A stretch of 64,000 bases of DNA from Desulforamulus aeronauticus DSM 10349 (GTDB taxonomy: Bacteria > Bacillota > Desulfotomaculia > Desulfotomaculales > Desulfotomaculaceae). Positions within the stretch are counted from its first letter, which is position 1; each line of letters starts with the position of its first letter. Made by a program: the position numbers and the translations under genes. Shown one piece after another: positions 1-8,604 of this stretch. Location of the stretch: assembly GCF_900142375.1 (NCBI RefSeq), contig NZ_FRAR01000012.1:80007-144006 (forward strand), read 5' to 3'. The notes beneath the pieces were generated by a model that was not told where the DNA came from, ran no database searches, and was given only the letters and a program-made list of their open reading frames with translations.

Positions 1-2
1 GC

Positions 3-848
3 TTATTAATTAATTCATTAAATAAAATGCAGGAAAATCTTACCCAAGTTATAGAGGGCATACAAAATTCCAGTAGTGAGTTGATTTTATCAACCCAAAA
101 TCTTTCCGCTCACGCCCAACAAACTTCAACTGGATCATCTGAAACAGCCGCTACAGTAAGTGAAATCGCAGCTTCTTTAGAGCAGGTAGCGAGTAATGCA
201 CAACAAGTAGCAGATTTATCGGAAAAGGTTTCAAAGGAAGCGGATCAAGGCTCCCAGGGTGTCGAGCAAATAACGGGTCAAATTCAAAACATAGCTTCTT
301 CAAACGACAATGCATCAAAGATGGTAGGGGAACTATCGAATACTTTAAACCATGTCAATCAGATTGTCGAATTGATTACGAATATTGCGGATCAAACGAA
401 TTTACTTGCTCTCAATGCAGCCATTGAAGCAGCCAGGGCTGGGGAACAGGGCCGAGGTTTTGCCGTAGTTGCGGAGGAAGTAAGAAAGCTGGCCGAACAA
501 TCCGGTATTGCTGCCAAGGATATAAGTGAATTAATATCGAGAGTTCAAATAGAGTCGCATAAGGTAGTACAGGCTATGGGTGAAGGTAACAGACAAGTTA
601 AAGAAGGGGTTATGGTTGCTGAACAAGTTGGCCAAAACTTTAGGGGGATTATTAACTCCATCGAAGTATTAGTGGAGCAAATTCAAAGTGTTGCAGCTGC
701 CTCCCAACAGGTCTCCGCTGGGATACAAAATGTTACGGCCACTGCTGAAGAGCAAACTGCTGCCATGGAGGAAGTATCAGCGGCTACTGAACAACTCAAT
801 CGAATGGCGGCCAATTTAAATAAAATGATTGAACGGTTTGAAAAATAA
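3..848 (+). CDS. Methyl-accepting chemotaxis protein, C-terminal part (5' end outside window)
   Basis: The reading frame is open back to base 3, so the gene starts upstream; the ATG at 27 is internal. The visible part is the cytoplasmic signalling helix pair of a chemoreceptor. The hairpin tip shows [20 protein letters not shown] followed by [18 protein letters not shown], the highly conserved CheA/CheW contact region. Flanking helices are rich in Gln, Glu, Ala and Ser, as in adaptation segments. Sensor, membrane and HAMP parts are not in the window, so the ligand cannot be told. It ends with IERFEK and is followed by an inverted repeat. Confidence 0.95.
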   Translation, partial: LLINSLNKMQENLTQVIEGIQNSSSELILSTQNLSAHAQQTSTGSSETAATVSEIAASLEQVASNAQQVADLSEKVSKEADQGSQGVEQITGQIQNIASSNDNASKMVGELSNTLNHVNQIVELITNIADQTNLLALNAAIEAARAGEQGRGFAVVAEEVRKLAEQSGIAAKDISELISRVQIESHKVVQAMGEGNRQVKEGVMVAEQVGQNFRGIINSIEVLVEQIQSVAAASQQVSAGIQNVTATAEEQTAAMEEVSAATEQLNRMAANLNKMIERFEK

Positions 849-865
849 AGGGAAATCCCTAGCAG

Positions 866-907
866 TTCAAAAGCTTATTTTCAGTTTATTGAGAATAAGC
901 TTTTGAA
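866..907 (+). terminator. Hairpin after chemoreceptor gene
   Basis: A 14-bp perfect inverted repeat, TTCAAAAGCTTATT and its complement, is separated by 14 bases and lies 18 bases after the chemoreceptor stop. There is no long T tract, so it is a weak or bidirectional terminator at best. The rest of 849-1241 holds no gene; it carries the regulatory sites of the next gene. Confidence 0.5.
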
Positions 908-1078
908 ATTTGAGGCTAACTAATCCCGAAAAATTTATTCTGTATGTTTAGCAAGTCTGCAGATAAGTAGGCTTGCTTTGTTATATAATGAAATATTTTG
1001 ATTTGTACTCAGCTAGCGAAACCGTGCTTGTTCAGGCCATTGTCAACAGACATCACGGTAAATTCGACAAAACAATTT

Positions 1079-1094
1079 GTTGTGAGCTCACAAC
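1079..1094. promoter_or_regulatory. Palindromic operator upstream of first MFS gene
   Basis: A perfect 16-bp palindrome, GTTGTGAGCTCACAAC, ends 10 bases before the -35 hexamer. The core TTGTG-N4-CACAA has the 5-4-5 geometry of CRP/FNR-family sites. An almost identical site sits at the same distance from the -35 of the second MFS gene (9611-9626). The CRP/FNR regulator encoded at 18485 is a candidate binder (inference). Confidence 0.6.
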
Positions 1095-1104
1095 GATCTC
1101 TTGT

Positions 1105-1133
1105 TTGTCGTAAAGGTGACAGGTAAGTATGAT
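1105..1133 (+). promoter_or_regulatory. Promoter of first MFS gene
   Basis: TTGTCG (1105-1110), 17 bases, TATGAT (1128-1133). The extended sequence TTGTTTGTCG is repeated at the second MFS promoter, and TTGTTTGTCT at the promoter of the CRP/FNR gene. The suboptimal -35 fits an activator-dependent promoter. Confidence 0.55.
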
Positions 1134-1241
1134 TGTAATAGATAGTTCTTTCACATATCAACATGTAAGGAGGAACAGGATGATTGCATTTTTTAAGAAC
1201 CCTTTCTTGCACTGATAATTAATAATGTAAGGAGTGATAAG

Positions 1242-2591
1242 ATGTCTATTCATGCTGAATCAAATACTGCTAGACGGAAAAACAACTATTTTGACAACAT
1301 ACCAGTTAGCAGGCAACACCTATTACTCTTTATCCTCATCGTATTATCCTATTTCTTCGAACAATTGGATAACAATAACTTTGCCTTTATCGCTCCAGCT
1401 ATCGTTAAAAATGGGTTTGTTACGCAAGCACAGATCGGTACGATCACGGGTATCTATTTCCTTGGCATGACCTTGGGCGGATTCCTGGGCGGTATCATTT
1501 CCGACCTGATTGGCCGCCGAAAAACCTTTCTCATGTCGATGTTGATCTTCTCTTCTGCGTCGATCCTTAACGGACTAACCAATAGTTTTGAAATGTTTGT
1601 CTTTGCCAGAGCAGCAACCGGTTTCGGCATCTTCATGATGATGGTGACCTCCATTGCTTATATTTCGGAAATGTCTCCCGGGGAAAGCCGCGGCAAATGG
1701 CAGAGCATCACTGCTGCAGGCGGTTTCTGTGCTATGCCTGTGATCGGTATCATCTCCAGAGCGATCATCCCAATGAGTCCTGATGCCTATCGGATCATCT
1801 TCTATCTAGGCGGTGCAGGCTTCATCACCTTTTTACTTGGACTAAAATACCTCAAGGAATCCCCCCGCTGGTTGGTTGCCAAAGGGCGGGTTGCTGAAGC
1901 TGAACAAGTAGTCAAAGAGCTTAGCGGTCATGATATTGACCTGAGCGAGGTTGCGAAGAATGTTCCGCCAAAAGTTAACGCTTGGGATCAGTTTATCGGA
2001 ATGTTCTCCGGCAAGTATATGAAACGTACATCAGTCCTTCTCCTCTTTGGTATTCCGGCTAATATTTGTGCTTTCGTTCTGGCTGTTTGGATTCCGACCC
2101 TGGCCGGCATGAAAGGATTTACCATGGAACAGAGCTTGAGTATCGGTGTTGCCTTTATGGCCGGTGCCCCAGTGGGTATGTTCTTATTCTCCTTCTTCTC
2201 AGATAAAGGCGGCCGTAAGATTCCGTTGGCTATCGGAGTTATGTGTACAGCGGTTGCAGCTATGGTGTATGCCTATGTTGGAAACAGCTATATTTTGACC
2301 ATGGTCGTTGCTTTTATCTTAAACGCCTTTGTCATGGGCTACGGTTTCGTTGCGATGGCGTATGTTCCAGAGCACTATCCAACCCAAATGCGCAATACTG
2401 CAGTGGGTGCTATCAATGGTTTCCAGCGTCTGGGTGTTTCCTTCTCCCAGCCCTTTATCCCAATTATCGCGACCACTTATGGTGTTAAAGGTCTGTTCAT
2501 CGGTATTTTCGTAGTCTACACATTTGCTGCAGCAGTCGTATTTTTTCTCGGTCAGCGCACCGGTGGTATTCCGCTGGAACAAATCGAGTAG
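1242..2591 (+). CDS. MFS transporter, aromatic-acid/sugar-porter-like (copy 1)
   Basis: A 449-residue integral membrane carrier of the major facilitator superfamily with about 12 predicted membrane segments. The loop 2-3 signature is present as GGIISDLIGRRKT, its repeat in the second half as SFFSDKGGRK, and SPRWL follows segment 6 as in sugar/aromatic-acid porters. The start is fixed by TAAGGAG at 1228-1234, seven bases before the ATG. The N terminus (RRKNNYFDNIPVSRQHL) and the FEQLDNNNF segment are nearly the same as in the copy at 9737, so the two are paralogues. It sits before an aryl-sulfotransferase-like gene; a role in moving an organic acid or aryl compound for that enzyme is inferred. 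The substrate cannot be read from sequence. Confidence 0.88.
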   Translation: MSIHAESNTARRKNNYFDNIPVSRQHLLLFILIVLSYFFEQLDNNNFAFIAPAIVKNGFVTQAQIGTITGIYFLGMTLGGFLGGIISDLIGRRKTFLMSMLIFSSASILNGLTNSFEMFVFARAATGFGIFMMMVTSIAYISEMSPGESRGKWQSITAAGGFCAMPVIGIISRAIIPMSPDAYRIIFYLGGAGFITFLLGLKYLKESPRWLVAKGRVAEAEQVVKELSGHDIDLSEVAKNVPPKVNAWDQFIGMFSGKYMKRTSVLLLFGIPANICAFVLAVWIPTLAGMKGFTMEQSLSIGVAFMAGAPVGMFLFSFFSDKGGRKIPLAIGVMCTAVAAMVYAYVGNSYILTMVVAFILNAFVMGYGFVAMAYVPEHYPTQMRNTAVGAINGFQRLGVSFSQPFIPIIATTYGVKGLFIGIFVVYTFAAAVVFFLGQRTGGIPLEQIE

Positions 2592-2732
2592 TCTAGCTAC
2601 AGCGATAAAGTTGTTCCAGACGTAAAAAAACGGATCTGTGTAGCATACACTACTGCAAGGATTTTAGCAATGTATTAAAATCAAGAATGTGAAAGCCATA
2701 ACAATAATGCTATAAATCGAGTAAAAAGTTTT

Positions 2733-2761
2733 TTGACAGCCCATCAACTAATTGATATGTT
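2733..2761 (+). promoter_or_regulatory. Sigma-A promoter with palindrome, before first ASST-like gene
   Basis: TTGACA (2733-2738), 17 bases, TATGTT (2756-2761), about 27 bases before the start codon. The spacer contains the inverted repeat ATCAACTAATTGAT (2742-2755), placed where a repressor would block polymerase. A CACTAC half-site lies further upstream at 2648-2653. The gene therefore probably has its own transcript apart from the MFS gene. Confidence 0.6.
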
Positions 2762-2788
2762 TAAAAATATTTAAGGGAGGTAACAATC

Positions 2789-4270
2789 ATGGGTTTACCA
2801 ACAATTCATCCAACAGGGACTACTGTGTATAATCCGGAGAAAGCTTTTAATGGTTATACTATCTTCCAAGCCGCAGAACTGGGTGCCATGTTAATTAACA
2901 TGAATGGTAAGGAAGTGAAGCTGTGGAAAGGTTTGCATGGCTTCCCCAACAAAATGTTACCCGGTGGTTATGTACTGGGCCACAGAGGTGCTAGGGATAC
3001 TAAATTTGGTTATCAAGACAATGTTGATTTGGTGCAGGTTGACTGGAATGGTAATGTGGTTTGGGAGTTTAATCAGTATGAATTTATCGAAGATCCAGGT
3101 AATGAACCTCGCTGGATGGCTAGACAACACCACGATTACCAAAGAGCAGGCAATCCCGTAGGCTACTATGTACCTGGTATGGATCCTAAGACCGATTCCG
3201 GTAATACATTAATCCTGGCCCATAAAAACGTCTACAACAAAAAGATTTCTGACAAAAAATTACTGGATGATACCATCATTGAAGTGGATTGGGAAGGCAA
3301 TATTGTCTGGGAATGGAACTGCAATGAACACTTTGACGAGTATGGTTTCTCCCAGGCCGAAAAGAATGTGCTTTTCAGAGATCCCAATATGCATGAATGT
3401 GGCGGCGGTATGGGCGACTGGATGCACATTAACTCCATGTCTACCCTAGGTCCTAACCAATGGTACGACCAGGGTGATGAAAGATTTCATCCCGACAATA
3501 TTATTTGGGATGCTAGAGAATCCAACATTACCGCCATTATCAGCAAGGAAACCGGTAAAGTAGTTTGGAGACTTGGCCCTGACTTTACGGCCACCAAAGA
3601 GTTAAGAAAACTGGGTATTATCATTGGCCAACACCATGCCCACATGATTCCCAAAGGCTTACCCGGTGAAGGTAATATCCTGATTTTTGATAATGGTGGT
3701 TGGGCAGGCTATGGCTTACCCGGTCAAACCACTCCCTATGGCACCAAGGCCTATCGGAGAGACCATTCCAGAGTTCTGGAAATTGACCCCATCACCTTAA
3801 AAATTGTTTGGCAGTATACTCCAACCGAAGCAGGACATTTGCAACCGTACCATTCCCATCACTTCTATAGCCCATTTATCAGCAGTGCCCAAAGATTGCC
3901 CAATGGTAATACTATGATTACCGAGGGTTCTGGTGGTAGATTAATCGAAGTGACTGCAGATCATGAATTGGTTTGGGAATATATCTCTCCCTACTGGGGT
4001 AAAAAATTCAAATTGAACATGGTCTACCGTGCTTACCGCTTACCCTACGAATGGGTTCCTCAATTGGAAAAACAAGAGGAGGTAGCCATTCCGCGGGTGG
4101 AGGTTACTACCTTTAGAATGCCCGGGGCAGCTCCTCTGGGGTGCGATGATGAAACTGAAGTTGCAGGTACCCTAGGATATGGCGAGGTAGATGGCTTCTG
4201 TGTAACCACCGTCGAGGAAGAAGCACCAACTGACGATGATAATGATGATGAAGGTATCATTCGCATCTAA
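2789..4270 (+). CDS. Aryl-sulfotransferase (ASST) family beta-propeller protein, copy 1
   Basis: A 493-residue protein with repeated propeller-blade motifs of the type D-x-x-G-x-I/V-V-W (VDWNGNVVWEF, VDWEGNIVWEW, ETGKVVWRL, ITLKIVWQY, DHELVWEY). These are typical of PAPS-independent arylsulfate sulfotransferases, which move sulfate from an aryl sulfate to a phenol through a sulfo-histidine. Candidate active-site groups are QHHDYQ (113-118), WMHINS (211-216), QHHAH (281-285) and a His cluster HSHH (355-358). No signal peptide is visible, whereas the well-studied enzymes are exported, so this one appears cytoplasmic. The C-terminal tail is very acidic (TDDDNDDE). The ribosome site is AAGGGAGG. 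It is a close paralogue of the protein at 13841 but keeps the 355-358 His cluster that the other lacks. The exact donor and acceptor are unknown. Confidence 0.8.
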   Translation: MGLPTIHPTGTTVYNPEKAFNGYTIFQAAELGAMLINMNGKEVKLWKGLHGFPNKMLPGGYVLGHRGARDTKFGYQDNVDLVQVDWNGNVVWEFNQYEFIEDPGNEPRWMARQHHDYQRAGNPVGYYVPGMDPKTDSGNTLILAHKNVYNKKISDKKLLDDTIIEVDWEGNIVWEWNCNEHFDEYGFSQAEKNVLFRDPNMHECGGGMGDWMHINSMSTLGPNQWYDQGDERFHPDNIIWDARESNITAIISKETGKVVWRLGPDFTATKELRKLGIIIGQHHAHMIPKGLPGEGNILIFDNGGWAGYGLPGQTTPYGTKAYRRDHSRVLEIDPITLKIVWQYTPTEAGHLQPYHSHHFYSPFISSAQRLPNGNTMITEGSGGRLIEVTADHELVWEYISPYWGKKFKLNMVYRAYRLPYEWVPQLEKQEEVAIPRVEVTTFRMPGAAPLGCDDETEVAGTLGYGEVDGFCVTTVEEEAPTDDDNDDEGIIRI

Positions 4271-4345
4271 GGCCCTTAGAGGGAAAAGGAGGGAATAAAC
4301 CTTCCTCAGAGTGTTGAGAAAGTGAATGTTATAGATATATGAAGA

Positions 4346-4386
4346 AACAGCCATAAACCATAAAATTGCGGTTTATGGCTGTTTTT
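4346..4386 (+). terminator. Rho-independent terminator after ASST-like gene 1
   Basis: Stem AACAGCCATAAACC with its exact complement, about 10-base loop, then TTTTT. It lies 75 bases after the stop codon. Confidence 0.85.
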
Positions 4387-4545
4387 ATGGTATAATGGAA
4401 GAAAATGCAAGATTGTAGTGGTAAATGGGGTTGCTATATCTACTATTTATAAACAGTATAATTATACTGTTATGGTGGAGTTCTTCGGATAACCTTATAA
4501 TATAAATTAAGAAAGAATAAGAAAAAACAGGTTTTTTGTAATATA

Positions 4546-4579
4546 CACTACCGACAGGGATAATTCTTTTTGTTACAAT
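4546..4579 (+). promoter_or_regulatory. Possible activated promoter with CACTACCGA motif
   Basis: CACTAC (4546-4551) touches a -35-like CCGACA (4551-4556); 17 bases later comes TACAAT (4574-4579). The same layout, CACTACCGA then 17 bases to a -10-like hexamer, occurs before the lipoyl-carrier operon at 12402. It would drive the small gene at 4683. Confidence 0.4.
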
Positions 4580-4682
4580 ATACGTAAAGAAGGCTATGGG
4601 CGGGTACTGGTAATGGACATTGTGAATGTTTTACTTTGAACTTGCTAAACCTAAAAATATTTACTACACGGAGGAAAGCATA

Positions 4683-4901
4683 ATGAATCAGTTAGTCCAA
4701 TTAAGACAAGAGATTGCAAAGATGAGGCTAGTGGATCTGGCTAAAGAACATGGCAAGGATTCATCTAGGGTTAACAACTACCGGCGGAAAATGGGTGATA
4801 TGATTACTACAACGAAGGAATTAGATAAAGCACCTGTAAAGCAAAAGAGAGAACCCGCGGCTAACAAGGTAGAACCTCACAGATGGGCAGGCAATTACTA
4901 G
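4683..4901 (+). CDS. Small basic protein of unknown function
   Basis: A 72-residue protein, start ATG at 4683 preceded by GGAGGAAAG; the frame is open further upstream but without a ribosome site. It begins MNQLVQLRQEIAKMRLVDLA and has a helical, Lys/Arg-rich N-terminal half (RVNNYRRKMGDM) and a polar tail ending HRWAGNY. No membrane segment, signal peptide or Cys pair is seen. I do not recognise the family; the N-terminal helix pair could be a small nucleic-acid or protein binding element. It has its own putative promoter and a terminator, so it appears to be a monocistronic gene. Its promoter motif matches that of the lipoyl operon, which suggests co-regulation (inference). Confidence 0.6.
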   Translation: MNQLVQLRQEIAKMRLVDLAKEHGKDSSRVNNYRRKMGDMITTTKELDKAPVKQKREPAANKVEPHRWAGNY

Positions 4902-4929
4902 AGTGGTTCCGGTGTTAGAAGAAGATTTA

Positions 4930-4982
4930 AAAGAGGCTGGTCCTAAAGGGCACTTCATGTACCTTTTGGAACCAGCCTCTTT
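4930..4982. terminator. Bidirectional terminator
   Basis: AAAGAGGCTGGT and its exact complement flank a 29-base loop, with A and T runs on both sides. It separates the small gene from the convergent ABC substrate-binding gene. Confidence 0.75.
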
Positions 4983-4991
4983 GCTGTACCA

Positions 4992-5951
4992 TTATATTTT
5001 TTGGACTAGGTCCGGATATTTCAAATCTTTTTTCAATAATTTCTTTTCACTCATCCATTGGAGGATGTTATTGACATCTTCCTCTGTGGGAACCTGCGGC
5101 TTCGGATATCGCTGCAGGCTATAATCCTTAGCAATGGGTTCAGGGATATTCACATTTTTCACCATTAATTGCTTATATTGATCGGGATGATTGTTTAAAT
5201 CTTCCACTGCTTTGGCATAAGCACGATAGAAACCAGCCACGGCAGCTTTCTTTTCGTCCAATGTTTTTTGATCAAAAAGTATCACAGCTTGAGAAAGGTT
5301 GCGGGTGGTGTCTTGGGCAATCACGGTGGCACCTTTAAACTCGGCAAAGGTTACCATGGGATCGGGAACTGTAATGGCATCAATTTGCTTGTTAAAAAGC
5401 ATTTCCATACGCAGAGGAATCTTGGGTACAGAAGTTTTCTTTACTTCAGAGGGGTCTATGCCTGCGTCCTTTAGCAAGCCGTCGGAAACGTATTCAATAA
5501 TGGAATTGTGAGAAATACCCAAACTTTTTCCTTTTAAATCAGCTAGGGTCTTAATCGTAGATCCAGGAGCTGCAACAATGGCAAACCTTCCTTCTTGCGG
5601 GGTGGCACCCAGAGTGATGGAGGTCATCTTAAGGTCTAACCCAGTATCCTTCATCAGAGTTGCCACAATCATGTCGGTAACCATGCCATTGAGTTGTCCT
5701 GATTGCATGGCATTACCTTGTTCCACAGCACTTTGGAAGCGAATAAGCTCCACCTGGAGGTTTTCCTGGGTAAAATAACCGTTCTTCTCGGCTACTACCA
5801 TTGGCATAATATCCTCAATAGGTAGCACGCCGATTTTTAAGGGCTGTTTTTCTGTTTTGGGGGGTGCCTTCTTTTCCTGGGCACAGCCGGCCAAGAGAGT
5901 TACAACCAGCAATAATATCAAAACCATGGTAAACTTTTTCCCAAACGCCAC
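4992..5951 (-). CDS. ABC transporter substrate-binding lipoprotein, NitT/TauT (NMT1/SsuA-like) family
   Basis: About 319 residues. A signal peptide with lipobox LLAGC makes it a membrane-anchored extracytoplasmic receptor. The body matches periplasmic-binding-protein-like II domains: PLKIGVLPIEDIMPMVVAEKNGYF at the start and LADLKGKSLGIS in the middle, as in nitrate, sulfonate or thiamine-precursor receptors. The start chosen is GTG at 5951, because the AGGAGG on the minus strand (5962-5967) lies inside the longer TTG frame and is 9 bases before this GTG. The partner permease and ATPase are at 7089-8604, separated by menA on the other strand. Its promoter region holds a copy of the TetR operator (5990-6006), so the receptor and transporter are probably co-regulated. 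Ligand unknown. Confidence 0.85.
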   Translation of the reverse strand: MAFGKKFTMVLILLLVVTLLAGCAQEKKAPPKTEKQPLKIGVLPIEDIMPMVVAEKNGYFTQENLQVELIRFQSAVEQGNAMQSGQLNGMVTDMIVATLMKDTGLDLKMTSITLGATPQEGRFAIVAAPGSTIKTLADLKGKSLGISHNSIIEYVSDGLLKDAGIDPSEVKKTSVPKIPLRMEMLFNKQIDAITVPDPMVTFAEFKGATVIAQDTTRNLSQAVILFDQKTLDEKKAAVAGFYRAYAKAVEDLNNHPDQYKQLMVKNVNIPEPIAKDYSLQRYPKPQVPTEEDVNNILQWMSEKKLLKKDLKYPDLVQKI

Positions 5952-5989
5952 TTTCCGGTACCTCCTAACCAATCCCTTGATTTAATAGA

Positions 5990-6006
5990 ATGAATATTGG
6001 TTCATT
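5990..6006. promoter_or_regulatory. Putative TetR operator, copy 1
   Basis: Inverted repeat ATGAAT-N5-TTCATT upstream of the substrate-binding gene. The same 6-5-6 sequence occurs at 9240-9256 in front of the TetR gene. No other copy was noticed in the window. Confidence 0.6.
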
Positions 6007-6171
6007 TTATTAATCTTATCTTAAAATCTACTAGGCTGAAAGTCAATAGCTTTGGGGAGGGATAAGCAAATTTAGCCAGTTATCTGATAGAGAAGGAAAA
6101 GTCATAAAAACAAAGAAATGTATAAAATCAACAAGCAAAACTAACAACAATTTCTAAGGGGATTACATACC

Positions 6172-7080
6172 ATGTCACAATCTACGGAAAATCTAAGTTC
6201 TTTTAAAATCTGGTTGCTGGCTATGCGACCCAAAACCTTACCCGCCGCCATGGGGCCAGTAATAGTGGGTACCGCAATGGCCGTTGGTGATCAAGCTTTT
6301 GCTTTTCTGCCAGCTTTAGCTGCCTTGCTGGTGTCGCTGCTCTTGCAGATTGGTTCTAACCTAGCGAACGATGTTTTTGATTTTAAAAAGGGTAAGGATA
6401 CCGAGGAAAGAACCGGACCGCTGCGGGTTACCCAGGCGGGGCTCCTCACACCCGGTCAGGTTATGAGTGGTATGGGGGTTGTCTTTGCCTTGGCTCTGGC
6501 TCTAGGGCTTTATCTTGCCTGGGTGGGTGGTTGGGTAATCCTCGCCCTGGGGATTGCCGCCATTATCTCAGCCATTGCCTATACCGGTGGGCCTTATCCC
6601 TTGGGCTATCACGGGTTGGGCGAAGTGTTTGTCTTTATTTTCTTTGGGCCAGTGGCGGTCTGTGGCACGTATTATGTGCAAGCGGGCTATGTCAGTGCTG
6701 CAGCTTGGTGGGCGTCTCTGCCGGTGGGATTTCTAATTACCGCTATTTTGGTTGTGAACAACTTCCGGGATTTACCTCAGGACAAAAAAACAGGCAAAAG
6801 AACCATCGCAGTGAGGTTAGGTCCCAACGGTACGAAAGGTGAGTATTTTCTTTTACTAGCTGCTTCCTTTGCCGTGCCCCTAATCATGTGGCTGCAGGGA
6901 ATTGCCTCCGGCTGGGTCCTTTGTGCCTGGCTGTCCCTACCCTTTGTTCTACCGCTCATTCAGGATATTCGGACCAAACAGGGGAAACCCCTGAACGCCA
7001 CCCTGGCCGGAACTGCCCGCTTATCACTCTTTTTTAGTATTTTGTTGTCCGCCGGGTACCTTTTGGGAAAAATTACGTAA
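6172..7080 (+). CDS. menA: 1,4-dihydroxy-2-naphthoate polyprenyltransferase-like (MenA/UbiA family)
   Basis: A 302-residue integral membrane prenyltransferase with about 8-9 segments. The first Asp-rich motif is NLANDVFDFKKGKD, binding the polyprenyl diphosphate through magnesium; the second is NNFRDLPQDKKTGKRT. N-terminal AMRPKTLPAAMGP is typical of MenA. It attaches the isoprenoid tail to the naphthoate ring in menaquinone synthesis. A role with the futalosine-route acceptor cannot be excluded. The gene stands alone on the plus strand, wedged between ABC permease and substrate-binding genes on the minus strand. The last codon is 8 bases from the convergent permease stop, and no terminator is visible between them. 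Confidence 0.88.
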   Translation: MSQSTENLSSFKIWLLAMRPKTLPAAMGPVIVGTAMAVGDQAFAFLPALAALLVSLLLQIGSNLANDVFDFKKGKDTEERTGPLRVTQAGLLTPGQVMSGMGVVFALALALGLYLAWVGGWVILALGIAAIISAIAYTGGPYPLGYHGLGEVFVFIFFGPVAVCGTYYVQAGYVSAAAWWASLPVGFLITAILVVNNFRDLPQDKKTGKRTIAVRLGPNGTKGEYFLLLAASFAVPLIMWLQGIASGWVLCAWLSLPFVLPLIQDIRTKQGKPLNATLAGTARLSLFFSILLSAGYLLGKIT

Positions 7081-7088
7081 CCATAAGC

Positions 7089-7847
7089 CTAAAGATGAAT
7101 CCAAGAACATAGGAATTTTTCGGCTTGATCCAGCAGCACGTAAAGGAAAAAGCCCATTAATCCCATCGCAATAATACCGGCAAACATTTCTTCATAATTC
7201 ATTCGGCTTAAGCAGTCCATAATAAAAAAGCCGATACCGGTTTGGGTGGCATAGGTTTCAGCCAGAAAGAGCACTGCCAAGGCAGTCCCTAACCCCAGTC
7301 GGAGGGAGGTTAGGATGGCCGGCAGACAACCGGGCAGATAAACGTGGCGGTACAGATCCCAAGAACTGGCGCCCAGGGATTTCATGGAAGAAACATATTC
7401 CTTTTTCATGTTTTTGGCGGCATCACGGGTGGTTACTAAAATTTGATAAAAGGTGATGAGTGTAATTAAAAGGATTTTGGAGCTATCGCCGATGCCTAAC
7501 ACAATCAAAAAAATAGGCATAAATACCACCTTGGGAATCGGGTAGGTTAAATAGAGCAGCGGTGCTACTTTATTATCAATTACCGGGTCCTTACCCAGGA
7601 GTATTCCCAGCGGCACCGCCAATAGGGTAGCCAGTAATAGGCTTAGGAGTACCCGATAGAGGCTCACCCCAAGGTGAAGCAGAAGTTCTCCCCGGAGGCT
7701 TTGCAGCAAGCTTTGCCCAGCATCCAGAGGCAGTGGCACCGCAGGGCTTTTTAAGCCCAAGGAAAGCAGCCACCAGAGCAGCAAGAGGATGGCCACCGAG
7801 GCCAAAAAGGCAAGGGCTTTTTCAGCTTTTTTAAACGCCTGCTGCAT
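7089..7847 (-). CDS. ABC transporter permease, NitT/TauT (SsuC-like) family
   Basis: A 252-residue membrane protein with about six helices. The binding-protein-dependent permease signature that docks the ATPase is present as SMKSLGASSWDLYRHVYLPGCLPAILTSL (EAA-like loop). The hydrophobic N terminus LAFLASVAILLLLWWLL is the first membrane helix. Its start overlaps the ATPase gene by 17 bases, so the two are translationally coupled. With the receptor at 4992 and ATPase at 7831 it makes a complete importer for a small organic anion, sulfonate or vitamin precursor. Which one is not readable. Confidence 0.88.
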   Translation of the reverse strand: MQQAFKKAEKALAFLASVAILLLLWWLLSLGLKSPAVPLPLDAGQSLLQSLRGELLLHLGVSLYRVLLSLLLATLLAVPLGILLGKDPVIDNKVAPLLYLTYPIPKVVFMPIFLIVLGIGDSSKILLITLITFYQILVTTRDAAKNMKKEYVSSMKSLGASSWDLYRHVYLPGCLPAILTSLRLGLGTALAVLFLAETYATQTGIGFFIMDCLSRMNYEEMFAGIIAMGLMGFFLYVLLDQAEKFLCSWIHL

Positions 7848-8604
7848 ACTTTTTCCTCCTGTGCAAATAAGAACGCAATAGATTACACATCTCTAAAAAG
7901 GGGATCTTCCCCCGCAGTTCGTAATCTCCGGCCATTTCATTTTCCACTATTTGTTCAATATGTCCCGGTCCTGGCGACATCACAAAGATTCTGTGCCCTA
8001 GGAAGACGGCCTCTTCAATATTGTGCGTAATGAGCAAAATGGTCAATCCGGTTTCCTGCCAGATTTCCAGGAGAAAATCCTGAATTTCTTCCCGGGTGAG
8101 GGCATCCAGAGAAGAAAAGGGCTCGTCCATCAGCAGCAGTTTAGGTTCCAGGACCAGAGCCCGGGCAATGGCAACACGCTGCCTTTGGCCGCCGCTTAGT
8201 TGAGCGGGATATCTTTTGGCCAGAGGCAAAAGGCCCAGTTTGTCTAAAATCATGGTTGCTTGGCTTTGGATTTCCCGCGGTGTTTTTTTTCTCAGTTGTA
8301 ATCCCAAAATCACATTATCCCAGACCGTCTTCCAAGGGAATAACCCATATTCCTGTAAAATGAGGGCTGTTTCACCACCGCCCCGCGGGGCCTGGCCGTT
8401 GATTAGTACCTGGCCGGCATAACGGTCATTTAGGCCTGCCAGTACGTTAAAAAGCGTGCTTTTGCCGCAACCGGAGGGACCGATGATGACTCCCGTTTTA
8501 CCCTGGGAAAGGGAGAGATCAACAGAATCCAGGGCCGTGATTGTCTTGCCCCGCTGTAAATACTCCACATGTAAGGATGCTATGGAAAGATAATCAACTG
8601 ACAT
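7831..8604 (-). CDS. ABC transporter ATP-binding protein, NitT/TauT (SsuB/TauB-like) family
   Basis: A 257-residue nucleotide-binding subunit. Walker A is GPSGCGKST (about residues 42-50), Q-loop ILQEYGLFPW, signature LSGGQRQRVAIARAL, Walker B LLLMDEPFSSLD and switch His in LLITHNIEEA. These are complete, so it should hydrolyse ATP. An AAGGAG sits directly against the ATG; spacing is unusually short, and translation probably relies on coupling to the overlapping TetR gene upstream (11-base overlap). Confidence 0.92.
   Translation of the reverse strand: MSVDYLSIASLHVEYLQRGKTITALDSVDLSLSQGKTGVIIGPSGCGKSTLFNVLAGLNDRYAGQVLINGQAPRGGGETALILQEYGLFPWKTVWDNVILGLQLRKKTPREIQSQATMILDKLGLLPLAKRYPAQLSGGQRQRVAIARALVLEPKLLLMDEPFSSLDALTREEIQDFLLEIWQETGLTILLITHNIEEAVFLGHRIFVMSPGPGHIEQIVENEMAGDYELRGKIPFLEMCNLLRSYLHRRKKYAAGV

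Noticed and set aside
1009..1212. 67-codon frame on the minus strand in the first intergenic region
   Set aside because: No ribosome site, low-quality composition, and it covers the palindrome and promoter of the MFS gene.
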